Positions 45,907 through 56,419 of a stretch of 64,000 nt of DNA are shown piece after piece (within the stretch, counting starts at the first letter, position 1; each line of letters opens with the position of its first letter). Location: assembly GCA_949130485.1 (NCBI GenBank), contig OX422196.1, forward strand, positions 6,865,554 through 6,929,553, read 5' to 3'. The stretch is from Agelas oroides. Taxonomy: Eukaryota; Porifera; Demospongiae; Agelasida; Agelasidae. The notes under the pieces are model-generated. The model saw nothing but the letters and a program-made list of their open reading frames with translations, was not told where the DNA came from and did no database searches. Both the position numbers and the translations under genes were made by a program.

Positions 45907-48900
45907 TCATTCCTTTTCCTTGATCACAGTTGTCCCACTCTCCACATTGTATGATGCAGATTTCTTGTTCAGGTATCTGGATTTAGGGCGGTGCTGCAGT
46001 GTACAAAAAGTCCCCATTCACCAAAGTTACATGTACAGGAGTCTGAAGAGACTCGTAGCAATCCTGGCAGTGTGGTATATTACCCAAGCTACGGTCTAAT
46101 GTAGTACAGAAAAGAAACATCTGGTTATTGTTGCGTGGTGCAGTTAAGCAAGGGCCACAAGATGTTTCTTTACCAATCAGATTTGGTAGCTGGATTTAAA
46201 CTAATGACTATATATATAGTTCATGGCATGACTGTACACATAGCACTTTTATCCCCATCTTGCCAGGCTGCTTACTGTTGTGGTATTCTGCCTATGGAGA
46301 GAATGGAGCCGAGTTTCTGCCCAGCTACACTGGTAATCATGGAAGAGTTGTGAGCATGCCTGTTGGCAAACACTCTTAACATCCTGCTCAGTACACACAG
46401 TACATCATATAGTACATACCTCAATCATAAAGAGCCCAATCTTAGAAGTAGGGTGTTGGTAGCCATACACGAGGACACCCACACATAGTGCTATCCCTGC
46501 CAACACTATCAGGAACACAAGTCCTCCCAGAACAACTCCTGCAACAGCTCCAGAGGGTAGGGGACCTTGTGGACCTAGGGATATGGTAGCGTGATGGATA
46601 AATCCAAGTAACAAATGCATGTGTGTGTGCATGTATAGGGGACCTTGTGGACATAAAGATATGGCTCCACAGGATAAGGGTCCTTGCACATGGATGTAGA
46701 AATATGGTATAGGGTGGCAGATAAATCCAAGATAAGAACAAATGTGTGTGCGTGTGCTTGTGTGTGTTGGGTGTATGAGCTATTGCATGTATTGGCATGT
46801 GAGGATGGCTGAGTGTGTGTATGAGCTATTGCATGTATTGGCATGTGAGGATGGCTGAGTGTGTGTATGTGCATGTAGCCATGTATACAGCTTGTGTGAA
46901 GCTATCATGATTGTGGGTGCCACTTTTTTCTGCATTACTGTATAGTATTAGCTATAGCTGCTGACCACCCCATGGATGGTCAATGTCATTGGAGGTAATG
47001 GCAAGTTGTTCTGGCACGATAACTCAATGAAAGTTTGATAAATGAAAGGTAGCATTTCGTGGTGACTTTCAGTGCAGAAGAATAGCTACTGAGGTTAGTT
47101 TTGCATTAGTGTGGTCCAGTCAGTGGTATGTAGTGGAGCCTGCAGATGCCAGGGAGGAAGTTAAAGGCCTCACTAAAATAGAGCATGGCAGAGGTTCCGA
47201 TTCAAATTACACTGGATTATCATTCATAACCATAGTTATGGAGCTGAGAAGAATGGCAAATTGTGTACATAAAGAAGGGATACTGGAAAACGCGAAATAA
47301 CGTAATAGCTGAACAAGAGAATAAAAATTCCAAGAATACACACATGCAAAGTACACAAGCAACGCCCCTTGCCGATACCAGTCCTATATCATAGATAATA
47401 GTACATGAATCATTTTACCAGCAAGAAACTGTAGCCCACAACAGCGTTGGCGTTGGATCAGTCAGGCTCTCAGAGCAACGACCAGCTTTAGTGTACTAAT
47501 TGGTGTAAGTATAGCTGCTCTCTGTGAACCCTCCAAGGCAAACAGATAAGTCATGTACATGCTATCAACTGCCTGGAGGGGTGTGGCTTGAGAGACGTGC
47601 GCAGGCATACTTCACGCATGCGCAGTCCAGTATTTTTATCCTGGCTGTTTCATTATTCTGCATTTTCCAGTATCCCCATAGAGAAATGCTAAGCTGTAGG
47701 TTTCTTGGATCTGATTTGATGTGCAATCACCTTTTGTGGGACACCCTGATGCAAGTTCTCCTAGGAGGACAAGCTCACTACTGGAATAGCTGCTCACTGT
47801 AGACCACTCAGTGATGTCGCTGCAGAATCCCCCTATGCCCACAACATATTCTTCTTGGAGCCGAAGCAACCTGCCAGGATCCCCACATGAGGTCGCTACA
47901 TCCGGACCAACAACAACCAATGTTTCACCACGCTGTAAACAGTGAAGAAATGTGACAACATACATATAGTGAAAATTATGTTTTCCTTGTCAATAATTTT
48001 GATGATTAATTTACCAAGCTACTTGTAAAAGGATTCATTCTCAGAGGCTACCAGTATTCTCAACAACAATATATTGAATGCTTGTAGTATGGCAAAAATA
48101 CCTGCAAGCATTACAAAAATACATGTACAAGGAATTGGATTTGCAAACTTGTTAAGCAGAATGTATTTGAAATACTCCATAATGCACAGTATGCACTGCA
48201 TGCCATCATGCACTTGTGAAGGGTATACACTACAGAAGTTACTCAAGTCCTATAAACTATATTGAAGTTACGCATGCAACCCAGAAAACTACACCTTCCA
48301 CTAAATTTTCTCCATAAGACTTGGTCCATATTTTGTTATGGATGCCAACATATGTAGCTACCATGAAGAGCTTATTACTTGGAGAAGAGGAGGAGCAACT
48401 TACTGTGTAGTTGCCTTTGAAAACCCTTGTCACCTCCACCGTGTAAACACAGGGCTGTAATATCCTTAAGGTCACATTTTGGGATGGACATGAGTAGGAG
48501 CAGTATCCATACTCATCAGTTCTGTTCACAACAGGAGGTAAGTTGGTGGTCACATTCTCCACAGTAATACCTGCATGAGCGAGTATGTAGAGAAAGTGTT
48601 GTGTGGTCATTGGTCCCTAAGGTGCATGTCATGTTGACAACTGCCATTCATGTAGTTTGTAATTTCAGTGATGAGTGCGGCCCTTGTCACTGTTGGACCG
48701 CAAAAAAGTAGCAGGACTATTCTGTTTACCTGCCACACTAAGTTAGCTGTTCTTTCATGTGTTTTTACTCGCATAAAGTTATCAAAATGATATACTGGTA
48801 GCTTGGATTGAGCAGTAAATGCAGAGAGTCACTGGACCCAGGGGTTCATTTACTCCCTGGGGAGTCATTGAGCCCCTGGGTAAAATGACTAGGGGTCATT

Positions 48901-49572
48901 GGCCTTTAGGGATGAATGACTGGGGACCGTGCTCCTCCGATCTTCAATTCAGTCTTTTCGAGGGGCCATTCATCCCGTGGATGCCCCCAGATAATATAAC
49001 CTTACGGGTCATCCCGTAAGGTTATTGTCTATGCTGGAAGTAGTCTCACAGGCCAGACTCTCACACAGTCTCAGTCTGGCCCGCGAGACTATACTGGAAG
49101 GGCCAGGGGCCAGGATGAATGACTGGGGACCGGAATCCCTGACTGGAGGGGGGAGTCACTCATCTCCATGACACTGGCAGAAAACTGGGCGGGCTACTCA
49201 ATTGCCTATCCTGATTGTCACGACCGCGCGGTACGTTTTACCTGAACCAACAAGGGAAGTGGCTAGTCTCGAACATCTGGGTGGTCCGCCAAATGACGCC
49301 CTACACATCAGTCTGTTCACCACCTCCACATTCACGACGCTCGTGTTGCCCGTTGCAAGCGTGTAGTCCTGGCACTGTAGGTTAGCGTCTCCACTCGCTG
49401 GGATGCAGTTACAGGTGGCTCCGACAACTCGAGCCGTGTACACGTCGGAACTGCTGTACTCGGAACAGAAACTGCCTTCAATGGTTTGCGTTCTGGACAC
49501 TATCTACAGACATGAACAAGAAAATACGACACCGGGGAGGGCACACACTAGTAGTAAAGACGGCGCCTTCAT
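45907..49572 (-). pseudogene. TIMP-like NTR gene with an in-frame stop after CSC
   Basis: Same five-exon plan as the paralogue at 37659: 49242-49572, 48404-48570, 47731-47932, 46420-46574, 45907-45993. Signal peptide (SLLLVCALPGVVFS) and CSC are intact, but two codons later TAG appears at 49504-49506, and this stretch is three codons shorter than in the paralogues (their PGSFNRP is gone). Everything downstream is open: NTR exons, transmembrane exon with a normal CCCTAG acceptor, and a more diverged cytoplasmic exon (HRPKSRYLNKK). Either a recently broken gene, a sequence error, or a gene that now starts at another upstream exon: TTCTTGTTCATGTCTGTAG resembles an acceptor. The remaining frame would then lack signal peptide and CSC unless replaced. 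Confidence 0.7.
49041..49091. mobile_element. Short foldback MITE, TAGTCTCGC family
   Basis: TAGTCTCACAGGCCAGACTC pairs with GTCTGGCCCGCGAGACTA, 51 bp, inside a G/C-run-rich stretch (48830-49165) that may itself be an older element. Confidence 0.75.
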
Positions 49573-50762
49573 TTTTAGTTATACAGCTAGGCTAGGTTAG
49601 GCTAGGCTCGTATCATTGTTGACGTCACTTTATTTCTCACAATACCGGTATTTGTAGCCCCGCCCGTATGAAGGTGCAGCAAATTCCACTATATCTGAGT
49701 TAAGCTATCAAACCCAAGCTATCAAACCCAAGCTAACAATTTGTGCACACTCGGAGCTACTTGTTGGTCGCTTGCACAGTAGTCTTGGACATACTGAAAG
49801 GACAAAATTTGTTCAAAATTGTTCAGATGACTTTGAAGCTTCACTCTGAAACTAATGATAATGGATTTATTTGTGCACAAAAATGCTTGGTTCATTGTTT
49901 TAGAAGGACCATTTCATCAGTTGTTTCCTGCTAGCTACACCGTACATTTTCCACACAGATGATTAATTGATATAGTTAGAAGTGACTTTTCACAACCAGA
50001 GGAAAATTTAACAACACCAGTGATTAGTAGAATATGTCGAAACCTGGAACACTTGTGTTGATACCTGTTGAAGGTATAGTGCCCACGTAAAACAAAAAAT
50101 CCCACATTTTGGCATATAAACGTTTATGGGCTACAAAACAAGGGTCATAGAAGTTCTAGAAATTGTAGTTCGCAGACAATGTCAGTTTGATCTTGAGTTC
50201 TACTTGATTCAAGGTTACCCAATCTTTGTATGTAGTGTCCTTGTGTGATGTCTTATGTTAACACTGGAACATGAACACCTCAAGTTAAGTGTGAGCAATA
50301 TGGCAAAATCTGTACACATGCAAAGTGCACGTGAGGAAAATAGCTACCAGTCACAAGTGCAATGTCTTTTGGCCATAGCCAACAAAATGTAGTACGACTA
50401 TGTTACAAATCCTGTTGTCTATCACCCTAGGAACTCGTGACAAAGCCTTCACTATGCAGGGCACAGTTCTAGGATTGGATAGTGACTACTGCAGCCGAGA
50501 ACAAGGATGGGATAACCATGAGTTAGGGTAAGACTCAGTTGCACCACCTGACAGCAGTGCATGTATTGAGCTCCATAACTAAACACTATCCTGTCACTTT
50601 CTACCATTTTCTTCCCACAACAACATTTTGGTTGTGGACGATATAAATAACATTGTGTATGGCATTGCTATGGTTTCAAATTATTTCACTACACTTCACT
50701 AAAACCAAGTCATCCTTCACACCCTCAGCCCTATATCAAGGTATCATAATAAAAAACACAAA
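49573..50762. other. Spacer between a TIMP-like gene and ADA2
   Basis: Nothing recognised apart from the 3' UTR of ADA2 expected next to 50763 and the promoter of the 45907 gene next to 49572. Confidence 0.65.
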
Positions 50763-53700
50763 TCATTGTGCAATGATCAGACCTTTATTTACCAAAAGGT
50801 TATAAACCTTTCTAGTTTTGTTCACATCAATCTTGAGTAACTTTCTAGCTTCAGCAAGGCGAAGCTTTCCACTCTTCTGTCTCCTGAATTCTGAAACTAG
50901 TAGCCGTTTGTACTGCAAGTATGCCTCTGGTTGAAAACGACACTGGGAGCATAGCTAGGAGAGGTAACAGATGAACAACTGCTTGAAGATGAGCAGTATA
51001 TTATAAGAACCCTCTTTAACAATGGGCAGGTATCAAATAAAAACAGAGGCACTTAGGAAAGAAGCACATTCAGGTATGAATTAGGCGATATTCAATGAAC
51101 ATATGGTTCACCTCTCTTTCCTCTCGGTCAAGTTTTTCAACACCGACAGCATGAGTGATATCCAACACTACATTCTCCTTCAGTGGAGCTATTGTGTGCA
51201 TGTGCCAGGGAAAAGTGCTATTAATGACCAATCCACTTTACACAAGAGCTTTCCATACCTTGCTTTAGAGGCTTTGTAGTTCTGAAAAATATAGTGTAGG
51301 GTGAAGACATACAAGTAAACAGGTAGACTGGTAAACATCTTCATGGCTGGAAGCAATTCAACTTACATTCCTTGATGCTGTAGTGCTTGCTGTAACAGGG
51401 TTTCCTGTGTAGTAAATAGCCAGTAGTCATGGTAAACATCCTTCATTTGTATGATTGCCAAGAATTTTGTTTGTTTGAGTAAGTCTATTGCACATAGCAG
51501 GGTGCATTTGTGTGTTCTGTGTGTTTCCAAATTAGATAACTGCACAATATTAACATCCCTGCTGGTTCCATAATAATCTGCTGTGTGTATTATGTACGTG
51601 CAGTCATGTATGTTCTATCTTCAAAACAATGTTTGGATGAATTATAGTGGGTGTGGATTGTTTCTTTTTGTAAGACTCATGAAATATACTGTACGTAATG
51701 CCCATGAGCATCTTGCCTCATGCTGGAAATAAAGGAATTTAGATGTTATGAGGTGAAAGAGGATTGTGAGGGTTGGTGGTTGTCCGGTTGCTGTAGCTCA
51801 GTGGCAGAGCACTGGCGGCTCAAGCCAGAGGTGTCCTGGGTTCGACTCCCAGTGGCTGCCGGCCTTTTTCACTTCCCTCTATTTTCGCCTCATATCATCT
51901 AAATTCCTTTATACTGTATGTAATGACGGACAATTGGGTATATTTACCACTAGAGCCTCATTCCCAGGCTCTTCCGGTTTTTGTAGTATACAAACTACAA
52001 AAAAATGTACTACAAAATCTGGGAAGGAGCCGAGGAAATGACGATAGATTAACCCACAAGTGTTTGTGGGTTCATTCGCTTGACAAACTGTCAGGATGTT
52101 AAACTTTCAGTAGCTTCTCAGTTGGCTCCTGCATAAATGACGAGTAAGGGTATCTGTTACCAACTTGAGCTCGAAAAATAACTTGCCGACGTTTTTTACT
52201 GAATGCTTCAGTCATCATCAGGGTGAAAGTGAAGAAGTATGAACAAACACTACTATTTATAGCCATACACCTGAGGATACACGATGACTGGCGCATTCAC
52301 TTGAAACATCGGTAAGTTACTTTCCGAGCTCAAGTTGGTAACAGATAACCTTCCTCTTCATTTGTCAGGACGTTAGTGTGACATTCACCATAGACTTGTA
52401 TTTCTCAGCTTATACTTACCTCTGCCAAACAACCTTTTCGCATTGCCTCTTTCTGTTCTGCTTTGTGTCGTTTTCTCTTAGCTAAAAGTCTTTCGTACAG
52501 TTCAATACCTGCAATACAACATTACACAGCAGCAAGCATGCAATACCAGCAATTCTTAGATTCTTGGGGACAACCTTTGAAAGTGGTGATCCCGTTCTCT
52601 CTGTAATGCTGAAGTTTCCTGATCTCATCACAAAGCTGGTCTTCAACTGCAAACAAACAAACAAACATGTACACAAGTGACGATACACATTAAAAACTTC
52701 CAAAATATTGGGATAAGGATAGAGACTCACAAAAGAGGCTTTGCAGGAGTTTTTCAGCTGTCTCCGGGTACATAAACCTCATGAAAGGCTTAAACAATTG
52801 CTTGATTCTCCTGAGTGAGTGTGAGGAAGATTTGATCAACCATGCATCACCAGCGAAGACTTTTAGACATGAACCAAGAGCTGCTACCAGTACCAAAAAC
52901 TATAGATGTGTATATGCTAGGCCAGTTGTAGCCATGGTCCTGAGCTAGCCAGAATCCCTATACTGATGCTCATGTGCCAAAGATTTTGCATGTCAACTTA
53001 CAGCTGGTTCTTGGCCAGTTTAACCTTGTCTGTTGCTACGGGAGGAGGAAGTGAGGAAACATTGACCATACCATGACTGAAACACAACCCTAAGTGGGCC
53101 AACCTAACTGCTTCCTAATGTCCAACAAGCCATACTCCTGCACAATTCTATACAGAGGTAAAAGATGGAGCAATGTATGTATTCACAACTGATGGCTACC
53201 TCTGAAAGTACCTCTTTCTGTAAGCCCTTTGTCTTAGCTTACAACAGTAGATTTTCACTGCTGACAATTTCAAAGCTGTTCAAAGGGCATAAAAACAACA
53301 CATTAAACTTTAGTATGCACTTACAGGCATGCATGTAACTGGCTTATAGTCAATTTCAGTTTCATTAGCGTACTCCATGACACACTAGTGACTGTTAGCA
53401 GTTAACACCTCCCATGCAAACTGCATGATGGGCTTCACACTGAGATTCAGAACAATTTGTGTGAGCCTCTGACTTATAGAACATTTCAAGAAAAAGGCAA
53501 CTCAGGGTCAAAATGCTGCAAAAAGTGTGATGAAGTTCTGCGTATTCAAAGTTGCTCAGAATATCTATGTGCACAATCTTTGGCCCGAGAGAGTGGTTGT
53601 TCGAGGGCTAGACTAGTAGAACAGTTTTAAGGAATACTTGTTCCAATGAAATGAATGACTGAATCAAAGATCTTCCAGACATGCTCTCATCAGAAGCCCA

Positions 53701-55686
53701 TGCCTGCATGCCTAAATCATACCGGCACAATTAATGCAAACTGCTGAAAAGAGATGTATCATTACTGCATTTACTAGTGAGAAGCTGGCTGTCATCAGGC
53801 TCGGGGGTGAGTCCTGCTATGTCCCCCTCAGCATTATCATCTGACTCCTACAAAACAAAGGAGATACTTAAAGTCATTGGAAGCTGCCAGTTTATGACAT
53901 TTGGTGCATTTACAGCATCAATTAAGAACGGAAGGTACACCGAAATCTCTAAAGGACATCCCTAAGTTAGGATATCTTCCTAAGGGTGTCTGTAGTTCCA
54001 CTATATTTATCAATAGAAGGCCGATTGTTGGATGCCTGGGACTTACAACTGCGAAGTCACCCCTATGAGGCATGTAGCCATCAATCTCTGTTCCTGGATA
54101 GTATGGGGAAACCATCTCATCGCTGTCTCCAGTTAGTGGGGGCTGTCGAAAGCCGTCTTCCTCTCCTTCATACTGAGGTCTGAGGACTATCATGTGGGTT
54201 GTCAAGGAGTCAAGATTGTTCATGTATCCATCTTTATTAGCTGCCTAACCTGGTAGTGCAGGGTGGGGACAGTTCAAGTAGAAACGAATGTAGTGCTCTT
54301 TACACTCTGCACAACAACAAAGTAACCATGGCAACATGATTATGTACAAACAAAACTACTATCAAGAGTGCATGATGATGTCCTTTTTACTTTGCACTAA
54401 AAATGATATCCTGTGTTCTTGCTACAATGTACGGGGGGGGGGCATTAGGTTGGGACAAGAGCGCATAAGAACGGGCGGCTAGAGTAAGAGCGTGTAACTA
54501 CGTAAAATTCGAAACCGGGCGGAATTTACCGTCAGTACTAAAAATAGTAACACGCCCTGCGCACACTCGTTGACATAAGCCCTTATGTATTGTTGCTAAG
54601 CGCGCACGTGACAGGTGTTCTATTTTTAGTACGGTTCAATAATTTTGCCCGGACTACGGGCTTCTATTGGAGTTACACACTCTTACTCTAGCCGCCCGTT
54701 CTTATGCGCTCTTGGTTGGGAATATAGCATGTACGGATGGGAATCTTTGCCAGAAAATTTAGTCATTATGACACTTGCCTCTTGAGACCTCCTCATGTCC
54801 TAAAACAACAATTATCATAGCCCAGGTAAAAATATCCTCTTTGCAACTTATGTAAAATGACAAGTTGAGTAGAGTCCGGCTGCAGCCTTAATTGTTTGCT
54901 TGTCACTGCAGTTGCAAATGGTATGCGATCCTTGCACTTTTCACTATTGGACAAAAGTTGTCCTGTACAAGCGGCAAGCTGAGTAGGAGTCAGGCTGCGT
55001 CCTCATACATGTAGCTATACATGTATATCAAAAGTCACACATGAAATTTCTGAGACAAAGTTTGGAAACATTACCCTCTGCACTTTTTCCAACTTGGACA
55101 GCAACAGAAGACCTGCAGTCAACAACACAACACACTCAGCAACCATGACTGTCGAAAAAGCAAGACCTTTGCTAGGAGGTAGGCTGATGAATAACATACA
55201 GGGGCTTTGTGCAGGCTGGGAGATGCTAGCAGTGCAGCTTTTGTCTCCACTGATGGCAGCATCCCTATACTTGTTTTGTACCAAGTACTTAATTTTTAGC
55301 CTCATACCCAGGCTCTCTTTCACATTTTCTCTTCGTGTGGTGGCAAGCCAAACTAGAACCAAATGAGCCTAAGTACAAAACTATATCTGATCAAAGCTCA
55401 CACCAAAAGCACTCTTACTCACTCCAATCGATATAGGCAAGTCACTAAATCATGCTATATCAATGTTGGCATATGCATAACCAGCCAGACCCTCCTCCTT
55501 ACAGAAGTATGGCCAAGCTGCTGTTAGCTGGCATGACTGTAGTCTCGCCGGCCAGACTCTCACACGGGACTGTTGGCTGCAGAAAGCTTACCAGTTTCCA
55601 TATCCAAACTCTTCAATGCCCTCCAGTAACTTCACCTCATCTCCTGTCGTCCATTCAGGACAGAAGAGAAACTTCTCTTCAGCCAT
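50763..55686 (-). CDS. TADA2A: Transcriptional adaptor ADA2 (SANT, ADA core, SWIRM; no ZZ finger)
   Basis: Adaptor subunit of Gcn5/PCAF histone acetyltransferase complexes (SAGA/ATAC), nuclear. Fourteen minus-strand exons: 55592-55686, 55075-55112, 54250-54306, 54047-54186, 53775-53847, 53200-53275, 53002-53076, 52731-52810, 52575-52646, 52420-52508, 51367-51404, 51259-51281, 51112-51188, 50763-50954; 1125 nt, 374 aa. SANT: LLEGIEEFGYGNW, VAVQVGKSAEE, CKEHYIRFYLN. ADA core: DGYMPHRGDFAV, FKPFMRFM and IRKLQHYRENGIT. SWIRM: YLQYKRLLVSEF and KIDVNKTRKVYNLL near the C-terminus. The ATG precedes SANT directly, so the usual N-terminal ZZ zinc finger is absent. Acceptors at 52811-52812 and 54187-54188 were chosen because only they keep phase and avoid stops. 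The SWIRM end favours TADA2A over TADA2B. Confidence 0.85.
51729..51913. mobile_element. Foldback element with a tRNA-like core
   Basis: Inverted ends ATAAAGGAATTTAGATG and CATCTAAATTCCTTTAT continue through TATGAGG(T/C)GAAA, about 30 bp per arm. They bracket the tRNA-like sequence 51787-51860. 185 bp, in an ADA2 intron. Confidence 0.85.
51787..51860 (+). tRNA. tRNA-like sequence with Pol III A and B boxes
   Basis: A box TAGCTCAGTGG and B box GGTTCGACTCC are perfect. D stem (GCTC/GAGC), anticodon stem (CTGGC/GCCAG) and T stem (CTGGG/CCCAG) pair fully. The acceptor stem has a T-T mismatch and wobbles, the variable loop has seven bases, and the anticodon loop GGCTCAA lacks the invariant T33 (CTC in anticodon position). 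More likely a transposable tRNA derivative than a working tRNA. Confidence 0.45.
52149..52350. mobile_element. Foldback MITE with GGTATCTGTTACCAACTTGAG arms
   Basis: Arm 52149-52173 is repeated inverted at 52325-52350 (CGAGCTCAAGTTGGTAACAG). The interior has a second weak pair (GACTGAAGCATTC-like). In the ADA2 intron before 52420. Confidence 0.75.
54456..54714. mobile_element. MITE with CAAGAGCGCATAAGAACGGG ends and GTTGGGA duplication
   Basis: A 44-bp terminal inverted repeat with few mismatches, flanked by GTTGGGA on both sides (7-bp target duplication). A further internal inverted pair surrounds CTATTTTTAGTAC. No ORF. In an ADA2 intron. Confidence 0.85.
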
Positions 55687-55753
55687 TTGTTGGTTGACCA
55701 CGTGTTAGCTGAGGTGGGCCTTATTTAGAAGCCAGTCGAGACTCTCGTTCTAA
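55687..55753. promoter_or_regulatory. Compact bidirectional promoter, ADA2 / mL40
   Basis: Only 67 bp separate the two divergent start codons. The sequence includes an E-box CACGTG (55699-55704) and TTATTTAG. Both transcription starts and 5' UTRs must lie in or overlap this interval, unless one ATG is not the true start. Confidence 0.6.
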
Positions 55754-56320
55754 ATGGGCCTAATGGCTCATCTTTTGTGCAGCGGTGCTGTAGGACGGGA
55801 GGCCGGGAGATTTCTAGCAACACGGCTTCTGGCTCCGCCAGTAGCAGCGAACTTCATTCCCACCAGAGGAAAGAAGCAGGCAAAGAAACAACCGAAGACA
55901 AAGAAGATGGGAAAGAAGGAGATGATGAAGGATTTTTTGATGAGACGCGAACTCGAGAAGATGACGCAAGAGGCGGTGCTGAAGGCTGCCAAAAAGGGAG
56001 AACCACTGGATACCGAGATGCTAAACCCTGTCAGAAAGAGGCCACCACCCTCCATTTCAGAGGAGGAGAAGGAAAGGAGGTACTTGTTAGTGAAGGAGTG
56101 GAGTAGATTCTGCATGGAGAAGCACAAACAGGAGCTGAAGTATCTACACAGCTTGGTGCAAAGCAGAGAGAAGGCTCTGAGAGAACTGAAAAAGGTTTCA
56201 CTTCCTCTCTACTCAAAATCATTGGAGTTAAACCCAAAGCTATTCCCTTTCGATCAACAAGGACCAACCGCTACACCTCCTCTACTGGGATACATACCAC
56301 CAGAGCCGGCTGACAGTTGA
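55754..56320 (+). CDS. MRPL40: Mitochondrial large-subunit ribosomal protein mL40
   Basis: Structural protein of the mitochondrial ribosome. Single exon, 188 aa, a little shorter than vertebrate mL40 (about 206). The N-terminus (two possible ATGs, 55754 and 55763) is Arg- and Ala-rich without acids, a mitochondrial presequence. A basic segment KKQAKKQPKTKK follows. The mL40 signature is in the C-terminal half: EEEKERRYLLVKEW, a helix to about residue 155, then LNPKLFPFDQQGP and TPPLLGYIPPE. It is divergent from ADA2 and convergent with SMG6, whose stop lies 99 bp beyond its own. Confidence 0.9.
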   Translation: MGLMAHLLCSGAVGREAGRFLATRLLAPPVAANFIPTRGKKQAKKQPKTKKMGKKEMMKDFLMRRELEKMTQEAVLKAAKKGEPLDTEMLNPVRKRPPPSISEEEKERRYLLVKEWSRFCMEKHKQELKYLHSLVQSREKALRELKKVSLPLYSKSLELNPKLFPFDQQGPTATPPLLGYIPPEPADS

Positions 56321-56419
56321 TGTTAACGTTCTACATAATTTGTCAGTCACACACATGTAGAAAAATAACTTTGCTCGTATGTATAAGTAATACAAAATTA
56401 TATACTATAAAGATGTGTT

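Noticed and set aside
52811-52899. N-terminal extension of the ADA2 exon ending at 52731 (acceptor at 52900)
   Set aside because: Phase is incompatible with the preceding exon; the strong acceptor at 52811-52812 fits phase and family alignment.
54240-54250. In-frame TAG in ADA2 after the SANT exon
   Set aside because: A 63-nt GT-AG intron (54187-54249) removes it and keeps phase 1 on both sides.
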